A DNA stretch of 64,000 bases. Source: Paenibacillus_AB hodogayensis. GTDB lineage: Bacteria > Bacillota > Bacilli > Paenibacillales > NBRC-103111. Of the stretch, positions 51,708 to 60,630 are shown piece by piece. The notes under the pieces are model-generated. The model was not told the DNA's origin. It did no database searches and saw only the letters and a program-made list of their open reading frames with translations. The stretch is taken from positions 434,001 to 498,000 of the forward strand of contig NZ_BAAAYO010000021.1 of assembly GCF_039536325.1 (NCBI RefSeq). Reading direction: 5' to 3'. A program made the position numbers and the translations under genes. How positions within the stretch are numbered: the stretch's first letter is position 1; every line of letters starts with the position of its first letter.

Positions 51708-52289
51708 TTGAAGAAACATGTTATTGCAGGTGTGTTGTGCGGTGCCTTCTTAATGGCAACAACTTCTGTATTTGCTTCGAGTGTAATTGAAGCAACAAGC
51801 TTTCCAAGTAAAGTTACTTTTTTTCTAGCTAACGGACTCTCCAAAGAAGTACAGCTACAGGAAGGCAATGAGGTGCTTGCCTATAATGTTGCTGAAGAGG
51901 CTCACTCCGAGCAAGCTTCAGATGCAGATGGGAATAAGTCGCTTGAGGACTCAAGGGAACAGCAGCTGCAAGATATGCTTGTTTTAACTCTACTTCCGCA
52001 TTTGAAAGAGAAACTTGACGAGGTATACTCAGATGTAATTTCAATACCGCCAGTTATTTCTCCGGATTCTGTAAATGTGAAGAGCATTGAAAGGGTAGCT
52101 GCTTTCCGTGGTTTTGATTTTTTAATCACAATAGATGCCCAACCAATAGTCGGTCCTCATATACCTGTCGGCGAAGATGTACTTACCTATCGGATCTCGT
52201 CGGATGGAGTTGAGCTTAAACATTTTGAACATCTTAAAGACCCCGATATGGAGGACTTCCTCCCCAATTACCAAAATCTTTTGAAGTAA
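51708..52289 (+). CDS. Secreted DUF3888-like protein
   Basis: A 193-residue protein with a signal peptide (MKKHVIAGVLCGAFLMATTS, then VFAS). A short beta region (KVTFFLANGLSKEVQLQEG) resembling the substrate-independent stalk of copper-amine-oxidase-like proteins is followed by a DUF3888-type domain (REQQLQDMLVLTLLPHLKEK, then RGFDFLITIDAQPIVGPH). Such proteins are exported in Bacillales; their function is unknown. TTG 51708 follows GGAGAGGAC. The gene is AT-rich and isolated among gene remnants. Confidence 0.7.
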   Translation: MKKHVIAGVLCGAFLMATTSVFASSVIEATSFPSKVTFFLANGLSKEVQLQEGNEVLAYNVAEEAHSEQASDADGNKSLEDSREQQLQDMLVLTLLPHLKEKLDEVYSDVISIPPVISPDSVNVKSIERVAAFRGFDFLITIDAQPIVGPHIPVGEDVLTYRISSDGVELKHFEHLKDPDMEDFLPNYQNLLK

Positions 52290-52328
52290 CGGGAAACCAA
52301 CTATGAGCCGGCGACCTGAATTTTCGTC

Positions 52329-52510
52329 TTGGGAAGAGTATTTCATGCGACCGCCCGAGCAATATGCTATGAAATGCTTCAGAACATGGATCTCGCCGGT
52401 AAGACTGTGATTGCCGATCGAGGCTATGACATGAACAACATCCTGGAACTGATTAAGGAACAACAAGCGGTCGCCGTTCCTCGGCAACAAATCCGTGACA
52501 GACAGGAGCG
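52329..52510 (+). pseudogene. IS5/IS4-type transposase fragment
   Basis: The frame contains ICYEMLQNMDLAGKTVIADR then GYDMNNILELIKEQQAVAV, the segment around the second catalytic Asp of IS5-like transposases. Sequence before and after does not continue a transposase and no terminal repeats are seen. The remainder to 52771 shows nothing recognisable. Confidence 0.6.
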
Positions 52511-52771
52511 CACCGAGGAACAGGCCCACACTCATGCCGGCTATCAACCAAAGAAATCCTCGCAGAAATCGGGGTTGTTTTGTTTATACGGGACGGTAAC
52601 CGAAGTCTACTCAACCGGCAAATGAATAGTAATCACTGGTTCGAATAGAAATGTTCCATTGAAGACAATGTATACCATTCACCTTTCTTCATTTTTTATT
52701 CACCATTTATCATCAGCCACAATGCAAAATGCTCAAATATAAAGGGTTCCCCATATTAGTTATAAGTGTGT

Positions 52772-53560
52772 TTATTCGCGCCATACTTTCGTTTTTTCTT
52801 TCAGATGAGTAGACGGCGGGACACCGGTGAGCTTTTTAAACACTTTATTGAAATGAGACTGCTCACAGAATCCCAAATATTCGGAAATCTCCCCGATCGT
52901 CATCTGCGAGTTGATCAGCAAATCGCGGGCCGCATTAATGCGGATTTGCTGAATGTATTCGGTGATGGTCTGGCCAGTCGCTTGACGGAAGACGGCGCTG
53001 ATGTAGTTGGGGGTCCGATCGACCTGCTTGGCCAGGGCGGCAACCGTAATCCGTTCGCGGTAATGGTTCACGATGTATTCTTGAATTAGCATGACCAAAT
53101 TCATCGTAGCAGTGGGAAGCTGATGGGCGTCCGCTTCGTCGTTGACGATTGCCAGCATTTCCAGCAATATGCCGTGGCAGATCGCTTCGTAATATTTCGT
53201 CTTCCGCAGCCAATGCTGGGTGAGCAGGGAAAAGCGGTGCTTTAAGTAATCGGCGTTAAACAGCTTCAGATGACGGCAGCATCCCTCCCGCAAAATAGAC
53301 GTTTTGTCCCCGTCCCCTTCGTAACTGAAATGGGCCACGTACATATGATGAGGTTGATCGGGCCTGTTCTTGCCCGAACGGACTGTTCCTTTCGGTACGT
53401 ACAAGACGTCCCCGCTGATCAAGGATAGTTCCTCCCCATTTGCCACGTAAGTGAACGACCCGTCGGTGACCAGCAGCAAAATATGGTTTTGCGTTACGCT
53501 TTGCGGAAACGACCAATTCGGCTCGCAACGCTCGAAATAGACGGCAACCGGCGAAATCAT
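52772..53560 (-). CDS. AraC family transcriptional regulator with cupin-type sensor
   Basis: A 262-residue cytoplasmic regulator. The N-terminal half is a cupin-like sugar-sensing domain (HILLLVTDGSFTYVANGEEL, GDVLYVPKGTV). The C-terminal 100 residues hold the AraC double helix-turn-helix (ITVAALAKQVDRTPNYISAV; IGEISEYLGFCEQSHFNKVF). GGGAGG precedes ATG 53560. It is divergent from the binding-protein remnant and isomerase operon and most likely controls it. A decayed copy of its promoter lies at 62430-62458. Confidence 0.9.
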   Translation of the reverse strand: MISPVAVYFERCEPNWSFPQSVTQNHILLLVTDGSFTYVANGEELSLISGDVLYVPKGTVRSGKNRPDQPHHMYVAHFSYEGDGDKTSILREGCCRHLKLFNADYLKHRFSLLTQHWLRKTKYYEAICHGILLEMLAIVNDEADAHQLPTATMNLVMLIQEYIVNHYRERITVAALAKQVDRTPNYISAVFRQATGQTITEYIQQIRINAARDLLINSQMTIGEISEYLGFCEQSHFNKVFKKLTGVPPSTHLKEKTKVWRE

Positions 53561-53580
53561 AGTCTCGACCTCCCGCCTCC

Positions 53581-53609
53581 ATTATAACCCGCATCGTAGT
53601 TTTATTCAA
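53581..53609 (-). promoter_or_regulatory. Promoter of the AraC regulator gene
   Basis: On the minus strand TTGAAT (complement of 53604-53609) and TATAAT (complement of 53581-53586) are 17 bases apart, a near-consensus sigma-A promoter ending about 20 bases before the start codon. Confidence 0.7.
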
Positions 53610-53741
53610 AATATTGTTGCCACAATCATGGCTTACGGCCAGATGAATAGCTATGATTAGATTATAAGGGCCCTTATGCATGAGATATAAATTCAAACGC
53701 TTGGCTCCTGCTTCCGCACTCCAATCGAGGGAAATGGGAAT

Positions 53742-54083
53742 TTGGAAAAAAGAAAAGGGTGGCTATCTGTTGTTTGTTTAAGCGCTCTCACGTTGTTGGC
53801 GGCAAGCTGTAGCCAAAACGCTCCGGCGGGTGACAAGGGGACAAGCTCCGAACGAGGGGAACGCTCCCTCCGCGATCAGCACGGAGCCGGTTACGCTCAC
53901 TTTCTTTTGTACGTGAACAAGATGGCGGAAACGAAAGTGGTCACCAAATACGACGATACGGTAAAATCGCAGCTTGTCCAGCAATACTTGGAATTCGCCC
54001 AAGGAAAAAAAGACGTCAACTCGGCACTTCGTGATGCCGAGCAGGCGATCAATAATAAAGTCCAGGAAGAAAAAGGAAAATGA
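53742..54083 (+). pseudogene. Internally deleted solute-binding lipoprotein gene
   Basis: TTG 53742 starts a normal lipoprotein signal (LSALTLLAASC, lipobox Cys23). The mature N-terminus appears in the +1 frame (NAPSAISTEPVTLTFF), so one base was gained or lost near 53872. The next sequence is already the C-terminal end of a binding protein (KYDDTVKSQLVQQYLEFAQG, DVNSALRDAEQAINN), matching INTALRDAEEKINN of the protein at 60631. About 330 residues are missing. The gene would have served the isomerase operon that follows. Confidence 0.75.
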
Positions 54084-54156
54084 AATTGACGGGTTTTTAT
54101 AGGTTTGCGGCAAGGGCCGCAAACCGCCGATATACCAACGCAGAGGAGAGAGAGTC

Positions 54157-55596
54157 ATGCGACAATGGGAGAGGAAACCGGCACGAATTGGCATCGTTAC
54201 GGTAGGACACGAGCCATACTGGGGGCAATTTCCGGGATTGAAGGAAGAATTGGAAGGCTACGGCAAGCAGTTCGAGCAAATGGTAGTCGGACTAGGAGTG
54301 GAGGTGGTGTACGCTGGGTTCGCGGACAACGTGGACCGGTCGTTTCAAGCGGCGCAATATTTGAAGACGCAGGATGTGGATCTGCTGTTTTGCTTCCTGA
54401 GCACCTACGTTACGTCCTCCACGGCGGCGACCGTCATTTTGCAGTCCGGCATTCCGGCGGTGCTGGTGGCGCTGCAGCCGCAAAGTCGGCTGGATTACCG
54501 TAACACGACCACGTACATGCAGCTTGCCAACGACAACATTTGTTCGCTTCCGGAAATCGGCGGCGTGCTCGTTCGCGCGGGCAAGCCGGCCATGGGGATG
54601 GTCGTCGGCACCTTGCACGACGACGAGCGCGCCTTAACCGAGCTAAAGGAATGGTGCCAGGCGGCGAGAGCGGCCCGGGCGTTCAAATACGCCAAGATCG
54701 GTTATCTGGGGCATACGTACGAGGGTATGTACGACATGAACTCGGACCCGACGGCATTCACGACCGCGTTCGGGGCGCATGTGCGCATGTTGGAAATGTG
54801 TGATTTGGCCAAGCTGGTGCGCGAAGTGAAGCCCGCGGAAATAACCGAAAAACTTGCGGAGATCCACAGTATGTTTACGATCGCCGATCCGTTTATCGAT
54901 CCGGTTACCCGGCCGGTACGCCAGGAGGATCTGGAGTGGGCGGCACGCGTGGCGGTCGGGATGGATAAGCTTATCGAAGAATTCGATCTTACGGGCATGG
55001 CGTATTACTATCGCGGGCTGGATAACAACGAATACGAGCGGATCGGCTCCAACATGGTGCTCGGCAACTCCCTGCTAACCGGCAAAGGCGTGCCGCTCGC
55101 CGGCGAGGCGGACTTGAAGACGTGCGCTGCCATGCTGATCATGGAGCGGCTCGATGCCGGGGGCTCGTTTGCGGAGCTGCATCCATGCGATTTCGAAGAC
55201 AATATTGTATTGGTTGGCCATGACGGTCCGCATAACGTGAAGATCAGCGACGGCCGTCCGGTTATCCGGGGACTGGAACTGTTTCACGGTAAGCGCGGCT
55301 CCGGCATCGGCGTCGAATTCAGCATAGCTGCCGGTCCCGTGACGATGCTCAGCATTTCCCAAACCGGCGACGGCAAGTACAAATGGATTGCGACGGAAGG
55401 TGAATCGATCAAAGGACCGATCCCGCAAACGGGCAACACGAACACCCGCTGCCAGTTCCGCGTCGGCGCCGCCGAATTTGTCGAGCAGTGGTGCATGGCC
55501 GGGCCGACGCATCATTTTGCGCTCGGCGTAGGGCGGATGAATTCGCAACTCGCCAAAGTATCCCGGATGATGGGAATGCCGCTTGAAATCGTTTGA
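54157..55596 (+). CDS. L-arabinose/L-fucose isomerase family protein
   Basis: A 479-residue sugar isomerase-like protein. The N-terminal domain opens ARIGIVTVGHEPYWGQFPGL, and DVDLLFCFLSTYVTSSTAAT near residue 70 resembles the substrate-entry segment of AraA/FucI. The C-terminal barrel has FAELHPCDFEDNIVLVGHDG and PTHHFALGVG, which include Glu and His residues of the type that bind the metal. It likely interconverts an aldose and ketose in the cytoplasm, but the neighbours do not name the sugar. GAGGAGAGAG precedes the ATG. Truncated relatives lie at 51327 and 62585. Confidence 0.82.
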   Translation: MRQWERKPARIGIVTVGHEPYWGQFPGLKEELEGYGKQFEQMVVGLGVEVVYAGFADNVDRSFQAAQYLKTQDVDLLFCFLSTYVTSSTAATVILQSGIPAVLVALQPQSRLDYRNTTTYMQLANDNICSLPEIGGVLVRAGKPAMGMVVGTLHDDERALTELKEWCQAARAARAFKYAKIGYLGHTYEGMYDMNSDPTAFTTAFGAHVRMLEMCDLAKLVREVKPAEITEKLAEIHSMFTIADPFIDPVTRPVRQEDLEWAARVAVGMDKLIEEFDLTGMAYYYRGLDNNEYERIGSNMVLGNSLLTGKGVPLAGEADLKTCAAMLIMERLDAGGSFAELHPCDFEDNIVLVGHDGPHNVKISDGRPVIRGLELFHGKRGSGIGVEFSIAAGPVTMLSISQTGDGKYKWIATEGESIKGPIPQTGNTNTRCQFRVGAAEFVEQWCMAGPTHHFALGVGRMNSQLAKVSRMMGMPLEIV

Positions 55597-55617
55597 TCGG
55601 GGGAGGAGAACAAGAAG

Positions 55618-58146
55618 ATGCACGCAGATCGGGAATCGAAATTGGAAAACGATGCGGCGGCAAATACGGGAACGTATGCCGAAGAAGCGGGAGGTAAGCG
55701 GCCGCTTCGCCGCGTCTCGCTGGAGATGAGCCTGAAGCCGTTTCGCAGTATGGAGCCGGCGCATATCGAGCAGGTATGCGCCGAGGCTTTCCGGCAATGG
55801 CTTCCGCTTATTCGGATGGGGGACATGTGCACCATGCTGCTGTGGGTAGCCGACGGCAGCGAAATATTGGAGTGGGACGGCAACCTGGAACGGGAGGTGG
55901 AGTGGGCCAAATACATCGGCTTCGCCAATGAGGAGATGTTCGGCCATACTCCCGGCGACGGCAATCCGATGACGGCAATCCCTTATACGGACAACCCGGC
56001 GACGATCACTTACGGCGATTTGCGGGAAATTGCAAGAACCTTGAAGCGCGTTGCCGCCGACCAATTCGGGGTGAAGCTGGAGGTGGGAGCGACCTTCGAC
56101 GCCGGGCCGGAATTCGCCTATTCCGACTTCAAATACAAGCGGCATCCGGAAATTAACCGCGCCTGGCTGGGCGGACGCGAAATCGCCCTGAAGGCCCACT
56201 ATACGGTCGTTTGCCCGTGGTCGAAGCTGAAGGCCGACCCGACGCCGTATGCCGGCTTTCCTCAGGGAATCGGGGAAGGAACTTCGTTCGGAACGTTTCT
56301 CGGTCGCCAATGTGAAAGCTTTCTCCCCGAGCTTGAGTTTGACTATATTTGGTTTTCCAACGGTTTCGGATTATCTTACTTTCCGTGGACGTACCTCGGC
56401 GCAAACTTCGACGGGAGCGAGATGCCGCTTGCCGATTACCGCGAGCTGAGCGGTCTCGTGATGTCGTTCTGGGACGATTTCAAGCGGGAGTGCCCGGGCT
56501 TCCGCACGGAGGTGCGCGGAACGAACTACGGCTCGGGCATGGAAGTGGCCAAGGATCATATTCCGTTGCGCGAGCTGTACGACAAGCAGTACCTGGAGTT
56601 TCCGCCTCCCAACTCGCCGTGGGCGGCCTTGGACTACGATTTCGGCCTGGAGCTTGCCGGGTATATGTCCCGGATCGCCTATCTTCCGAAGGAAACGTTT
56701 ATGTTTCGATTTTACGCCAACGATCCGTGGTTTTGGCAAAATCCGTGGTGGGATTTGTACGACCGCGAGCCGCATGACATTTATTGCCCGTTGTCGGTAG
56801 GCCGCTTGAATGCGGACGGTCAAATCGAAGGGCCGGGCATCGTGCAAATTTTGACCATCGACACGGAGAAGGGAGAGATGTGGGAGGAAGGGCCGAACGA
56901 AGTGATCCCGCATATGCAGCGGGCGCTCCGCGATTTCCCCGACAGGCCCGGCTTGCTGACATGGCTTTACCCGTTCCGGGATTACCAGGAGGCCGTTGCC
57001 GAAGACGGCGGTCGGTCGGGGACGATTTTTTTCGAGGAATGGCTGATTCGCAATGCCATCAATGAAGGCTTGCCGCTAAACACCGTTGTGAGCACCGACG
57101 AATTCGCCCGTATGGACGAACAGCGGCTTGAGGAGCTGAAGAAGTCCACGGTACTGCTCGTTCCCGGCTCGCTGCTGAAGGGCGCATGGTCCGAACGGGC
57201 GGCGCAGTATATTCGCAGTGGCGGCCGGATGCTCGTATACGGCAAGGTGGAAGACGATGAACTGTGCGGGATGCTGAACTTGCGTCATGCGGAAGGCGGC
57301 TTCGAGGGAGAAATGGAGCTCGATCTGCTAGTGGAGCGAGCGGATTCGTACCGGCTATCCGGGCCGGCGTTGCGGCTCAAGCACGGCTTGACGATGTCCG
57401 ACGGAGCGATTGACGAGACGATCGCGCAGCTTGACGATCCGTCGACAACTGTACGTGCCGAGGTCCGGCAAGGCGGCAGCTCCCGCGTGTTCGCGCTGAC
57501 CCGGGCGCTGCCCGAGTGGCAGGGGGGGCGCGTCAGCTGGGTCAGAGGCTCGCTGCCTTTCGTTGCCGGAGCGAAGCCGAGTAATCTGCCTGTACGGCAG
57601 GAAAGCACGTTCGCGGATTCGTCGGTTCTGCTGCGCTACGCGCTTGACGATTTCGGCTGGACGCTGCGTCAAGATCGAGTAGACGCCGGGGCCCGTGCGG
57701 TGCTGCTGTTCGTCGCTCGCAGCGACAATGCTTACTGGTTTACCGGCTGCGCCCAAGACACGACGGCCGCTGTCCGGCTGGGCACTCTCGAAGGGGCGCC
57801 ACTGTTCCCGGGACAGACGGCGTACGTGGAAGACGGGATCGCGGAGTATCGGCTGGGGCGGACGTTCCATGACGAATGCCGCGTCTTCGTGAGGCAGCCG
57901 CAGCCCGGAATTGTATTTTGCCAGGAAAAAAGCCCGTATCCGACTCGGTTGAAGCGCACGGTGCGAACGATCGGCGTATCCCGTTTGGAGGAAGCGGACT
58001 TAACGATATATCCGCCGCAGGAAGCTTTGCGGAAAGGCTTGGTGGAAATCAGCCATAAAGGGGCATTGTTAGAGCCGGAGCTTCATCCGGCCGGCGATCG
58101 CCTGATCGTGAAGAAGGTCAGCGGATCGATCGAGATTTCATGGTAG
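55618..58146 (+). CDS. Large uncharacterised protein, glycoside-hydrolase-like
   Basis: An 842-residue protein I cannot assign to a named family. The N-terminal 450 residues look like a TIM barrel of a glycoside hydrolase (SLEMSLKPFRSMEPAHIEQV, KLEVGATFDAGPEFAY, EFDYIWFSNGFGLSYFPW, FRTEVRGTNYGSG). Next comes a Rossmann-like segment of the beta-galactosidase trimerisation type (TVLLVPGSLLKGAWSERAAQ, YIRSGGRMLVYG) and C-terminal beta domains. No signal peptide is present. It lies 21 bases after the isomerase gene and 38 before the SGNH hydrolase, so an intracellular glycoside-processing role is likely. A decayed N-terminal copy lies at 62704-63049. Confidence 0.7.
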   Translation: MHADRESKLENDAAANTGTYAEEAGGKRPLRRVSLEMSLKPFRSMEPAHIEQVCAEAFRQWLPLIRMGDMCTMLLWVADGSEILEWDGNLEREVEWAKYIGFANEEMFGHTPGDGNPMTAIPYTDNPATITYGDLREIARTLKRVAADQFGVKLEVGATFDAGPEFAYSDFKYKRHPEINRAWLGGREIALKAHYTVVCPWSKLKADPTPYAGFPQGIGEGTSFGTFLGRQCESFLPELEFDYIWFSNGFGLSYFPWTYLGANFDGSEMPLADYRELSGLVMSFWDDFKRECPGFRTEVRGTNYGSGMEVAKDHIPLRELYDKQYLEFPPPNSPWAALDYDFGLELAGYMSRIAYLPKETFMFRFYANDPWFWQNPWWDLYDREPHDIYCPLSVGRLNADGQIEGPGIVQILTIDTEKGEMWEEGPNEVIPHMQRALRDFPDRPGLLTWLYPFRDYQEAVAEDGGRSGTIFFEEWLIRNAINEGLPLNTVVSTDEFARMDEQRLEELKKSTVLLVPGSLLKGAWSERAAQYIRSGGRMLVYGKVEDDELCGMLNLRHAEGGFEGEMELDLLVERADSYRLSGPALRLKHGLTMSDGAIDETIAQLDDPSTTVRAEVRQGGSSRVFALTRALPEWQGGRVSWVRGSLPFVAGAKPSNLPVRQESTFADSSVLLRYALDDFGWTLRQDRVDAGARAVLLFVARSDNAYWFTGCAQDTTAAVRLGTLEGAPLFPGQTAYVEDGIAEYRLGRTFHDECRVFVRQPQPGIVFCQEKSPYPTRLKRTVRTIGVSRLEEADLTIYPPQEALRKGLVEISHKGALLEPELHPAGDRLIVKKVSGSIEISW

Positions 58147-58184
58147 ATTAACCTCATCCTTTATTGAATGGCAGGTGTATGGCG

Positions 58185-59285
58185 ATGAACGATCAACACG
58201 AAGCGCAGAAACTGGACCGGGCGCTAGCGATCGGGCCGGTAAGCGATGGCATGTGGCGCTGGCGTTCCGCCGCAGAAGCTCCGTTTTTGCTCACGGGGCT
58301 GCCCTGGTTCAAGCAAGACGGCGTTTACCGGCGACTTCCCGTTAAGCCGGCCTACCCGATCCGCGCGGAAGTGGACCGGCTGGCGAATTATCCGACCGGC
58401 GCGCAGATCCGGTTTCGCACGGATTCCCCGAAGTTATCCGTCAACGTCGAGCTCGCCGGACCTGCCGGCATGTATCAAATGTCGCCGCTCGTGCAGTGCG
58501 GCATCGATTGCTACATCGGTCCCGTGGGCGATCAGCGCTATATCGCCACGACCAAGTTCGACCAAGCGGCGACGGCATACGAATCCATGCTTTTTGAAGC
58601 AAAAGGAAACGACATGAAGGACATTACGTTGTATTTGCCGCTGTATCAGGGCGTCAAAGCGATTCATATCGGCGTTGATCCGGATGCCAGCATGATCACG
58701 TTTCCCGGCTTTGCCAGCACCAAACGGGTCATCGTGTACGGCACGTCGATCGTGCACGGCGCGTGTGCGTCTAGGCCTGGCATGGCCTATCCGAATATGA
58801 TGAGCCGGCGCCTGCCGCTCGAGTTCATCAGCCTCGCCTTTTCAGGCAATGCGCAAGGCGAGCCGGAGCTGGCACATCTAATCGCGGAAATTCCCGAGCC
58901 AGGCTTGCTCGTGCTCGATTACGAAGGCAACACGCCAAGCACGGAAAGGCTGGCGGAGTCGCTGCCGGCGTTCATTTCCATCTATCGCACCGTCCATCCG
59001 GATGTGCCGATACTCGTGATTTCCCAGATCCGGTTCGGCAAGGAGGTGTTCGAAAAGCAATCCCGCTTGGAGCGCGAGAAGCGGCTTCGGCTGCAGCAGG
59101 AAATTGTTGAACGGTTCCGCAGCGAGGGAGACCGGAACGTCCATTTCGTGAGTGGGGCTGATTTGCTCGGCGACGATTACGGCGAATGCTCGGCGGACAG
59201 CATTCACCCGAACGATCTCGGCTTCAGAAGAATGAGCGACAAGCTGCAGCCCGTCTTTGAGCGGCTGCTGCAGCCGTTGCTGTAA
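58185..59285 (+). CDS. SGNH/GDSL-family hydrolase (probable carbohydrate esterase)
   Basis: A 366-residue protein. The N-terminal beta domain (LANYPTGAQIRFRTDSPKLS) is of the kind found before SGNH esterases, and the C-terminal half is an SGNH hydrolase. The nucleophile Ser lies in VIVYGTSIVHGACASRPGMA, an Asn in GNTPS, and the Asp-His pair in ADSIHPNDLGF. Members deacetylate sugars or plant polysaccharide side chains. ATG 58185 is spaced 7 bases from AGGTG; ATG 58179 and TTG 58164 are alternatives. It closes the isomerase operon and ends at a strong terminator. Confidence 0.83.
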   Translation: MNDQHEAQKLDRALAIGPVSDGMWRWRSAAEAPFLLTGLPWFKQDGVYRRLPVKPAYPIRAEVDRLANYPTGAQIRFRTDSPKLSVNVELAGPAGMYQMSPLVQCGIDCYIGPVGDQRYIATTKFDQAATAYESMLFEAKGNDMKDITLYLPLYQGVKAIHIGVDPDASMITFPGFASTKRVIVYGTSIVHGACASRPGMAYPNMMSRRLPLEFISLAFSGNAQGEPELAHLIAEIPEPGLLVLDYEGNTPSTERLAESLPAFISIYRTVHPDVPILVISQIRFGKEVFEKQSRLEREKRLRLQQEIVERFRSEGDRNVHFVSGADLLGDDYGECSADSIHPNDLGFRRMSDKLQPVFERLLQPLL

Positions 59286-59325
59286 CGCCGGCTCCTAACA
59301 GCCTCCTTAAGTAAACATAGCGAAG

Positions 59326-59348
59326 GCCTGCCTGTGCAGGCTTTTTTT
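59326..59348 (+). terminator. Rho-independent terminator of the isomerase operon
   Basis: GCCTGC-CTGT-GCAGGC (59326-59341) is followed by seven T. Confidence 0.88.
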
Positions 59349-59531
59349 GCTTTTGCATGAGAGCTGGTTCTTTCCTGAAAGTGTAAACCAGAATCTAGCA
59401 ACTGGTGAGCGGCAACTTGACCTGGAGCTTCTGGCGGGTCCGGTGCACGGGCGATGGACGAAGGGGAGTTAAGGCTGTTCTTGCGCCGGGCGGGCAGCCT
59501 ACCAGACCCTCCCCCTCCACCTCAAGTCGCT

Positions 59532-59690
59532 TTAGCGGACCTGAACGCGGTCCGGGTAACAAACGGTTAATTGCAGCAGGATTTGTCCCCAGTTCTGTAC
59601 GCTCCGGTCCATTTGCGCACGCCGCCCATCGTGACCAGGTACAGCATTTTGAGCAGCGAATTGTCATTGGGGAAAATGCTCATGGGGACC
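59532..59690 (-). pseudogene. C-terminal remnant of an IS256-type transposase
   Basis: The minus strand reads SIFPNDNSLLKMLYLVTMGG and RKWT, then after a frame change RNWGQILLQL-like sequence to a stop at 59532-59534. FPND, LLK, KWT and NWGQIL are the C-terminal landmarks of IS256 transposases. The body of the gene is absent. Confidence 0.6.
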
Positions 59691-59718
59691 AAAAAAAGGA
59701 GCCAAGTAAATGGGCTCC
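59691..59718 (-). terminator. Terminator-like hairpin for minus-strand transcription
   Basis: GGAGCC (59698-59703) and GGCTCC (59713-59718) form the stem; the seven A at 59691-59697 give a T run on the minus strand. Confidence 0.55.
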
Positions 59719-59927
59719 CTAGGGGTTAACGATGATAGTTTCGATTTTTATATATCCATGATCTTAGAGTCAATTGTTTGCAGTATTTCTAAGATCAATG
59801 GTCGGTAGCGTGATTCCAGCCATTCGCTTACTGAGAAACTCTTCAACTAATTTGGATCTGCTACACTGAGTTGGACAGAAAAAAAGAGGGGGCGTAGAAT
59901 AGACAAATGATAGGGAGCGGATGAGTC

Positions 59928-60114
59928 ATGTCTCAAGCTAGATGGACATTTACAAATGAGTTTAAGAAGCAGAAGGTCCAGCTATAAGAGAGCGGAAAAT
60001 CGAGAACGAGTATCGTCAAGGAGTACGACTTAACGGCGTCCGCCTTGGATCGCTGGATTAGCCAAAGCCAGAAAACATGTTCCTTTTCGGCTAAAGACAA
60101 TCGTTCGCCGGAAG
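59928..60114 (+). pseudogene. IS3-family orfA remnant
   Basis: ATG 59928 gives SQARWTFTNEFKKQKVQL and then an in-frame TAA; after it the frame continues SGKSRTSIVKEYDLTASALD and RWISQSQ, the HTH region of IS3 OrfA. The stop replaces a Tyr-like codon. The product cannot be made in full. Confidence 0.75.
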
Positions 60115-60189
60115 AGAATGAACGCATCGCCTTCCGTACGTGCACAAATACTCAGTATCCGCAAAACGGCAGGGCTAGTCTATGAGGCG

Positions 60190-60516
60190 ATCGCAAGCCT
60201 TTCCGTGCGGCTGGATCGGATCCAGATGTTTCATACCGATCGCGGTAGCGAGTTTGACAACCGACTGATTTCGGAGCCACTAGAAACCTTCGGCATTCAG
60301 CGCTCGCTGAGCAAGAAAGGTTGCCCGTATGATAACGCGGTTGCAGAAGCCACCTTTAAGATCTTCAAGACGGAGTTCGCCAACCAGCGACAGTTCCACA
60401 GCTTGGAGCAGTTGGCTGTCGAGCTCCGTGATTACGTCCACTGGTTTAATGAACATCGGATTCATGGGACGTTGGGTTATCGAACCCCGGCTGAAGTCAG
60501 ACGATTGCCCTCATAA
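60190..60516 (+). pseudogene. IS3-family orfB C-terminal remnant
   Basis: The end of the integrase-type transposase is present (MFHTDRGSEFDN, GCPYDNAVAEATFKIFKTEF, DYVHWFNEHRIHGTLGYRTP), which supplies the second Asp and the final Glu of the DDE triad. The first half of orfB, with the first Asp, is deleted. Confidence 0.8.
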
Positions 60517-60630
60517 AAATTGTCCAGTTTAGTGTTGACAATCCAATTCAATAAGAATTTGGCGTCGGAGAAAGGGCGCTAACCACCGGTCTGATCAAGA
60601 TTGTAGTTAGCAAGCCTCTGCTTGAATATC

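Larger units (their letters stand above)
59859..60540 (+). mobile_element. Internally deleted IS3-family element
   Basis: Imperfect terminal inverted repeats mark the ends: TGCTACACTGAGTTGGACA at 59859-59877 and the complement of TGTCCAGTTTAGTGTTGACA at 60521-60540. The 682-base element keeps the beginning of orfA and the end of orfB, so roughly half of a normal 1.2-1.3 kb element is missing. Confidence 0.75.

Noticed and set aside
59405..59722. 105-codon frame on the plus strand
   Set aside because: It overlaps the minus-strand IS256 remnant and has no start signal or family pattern.
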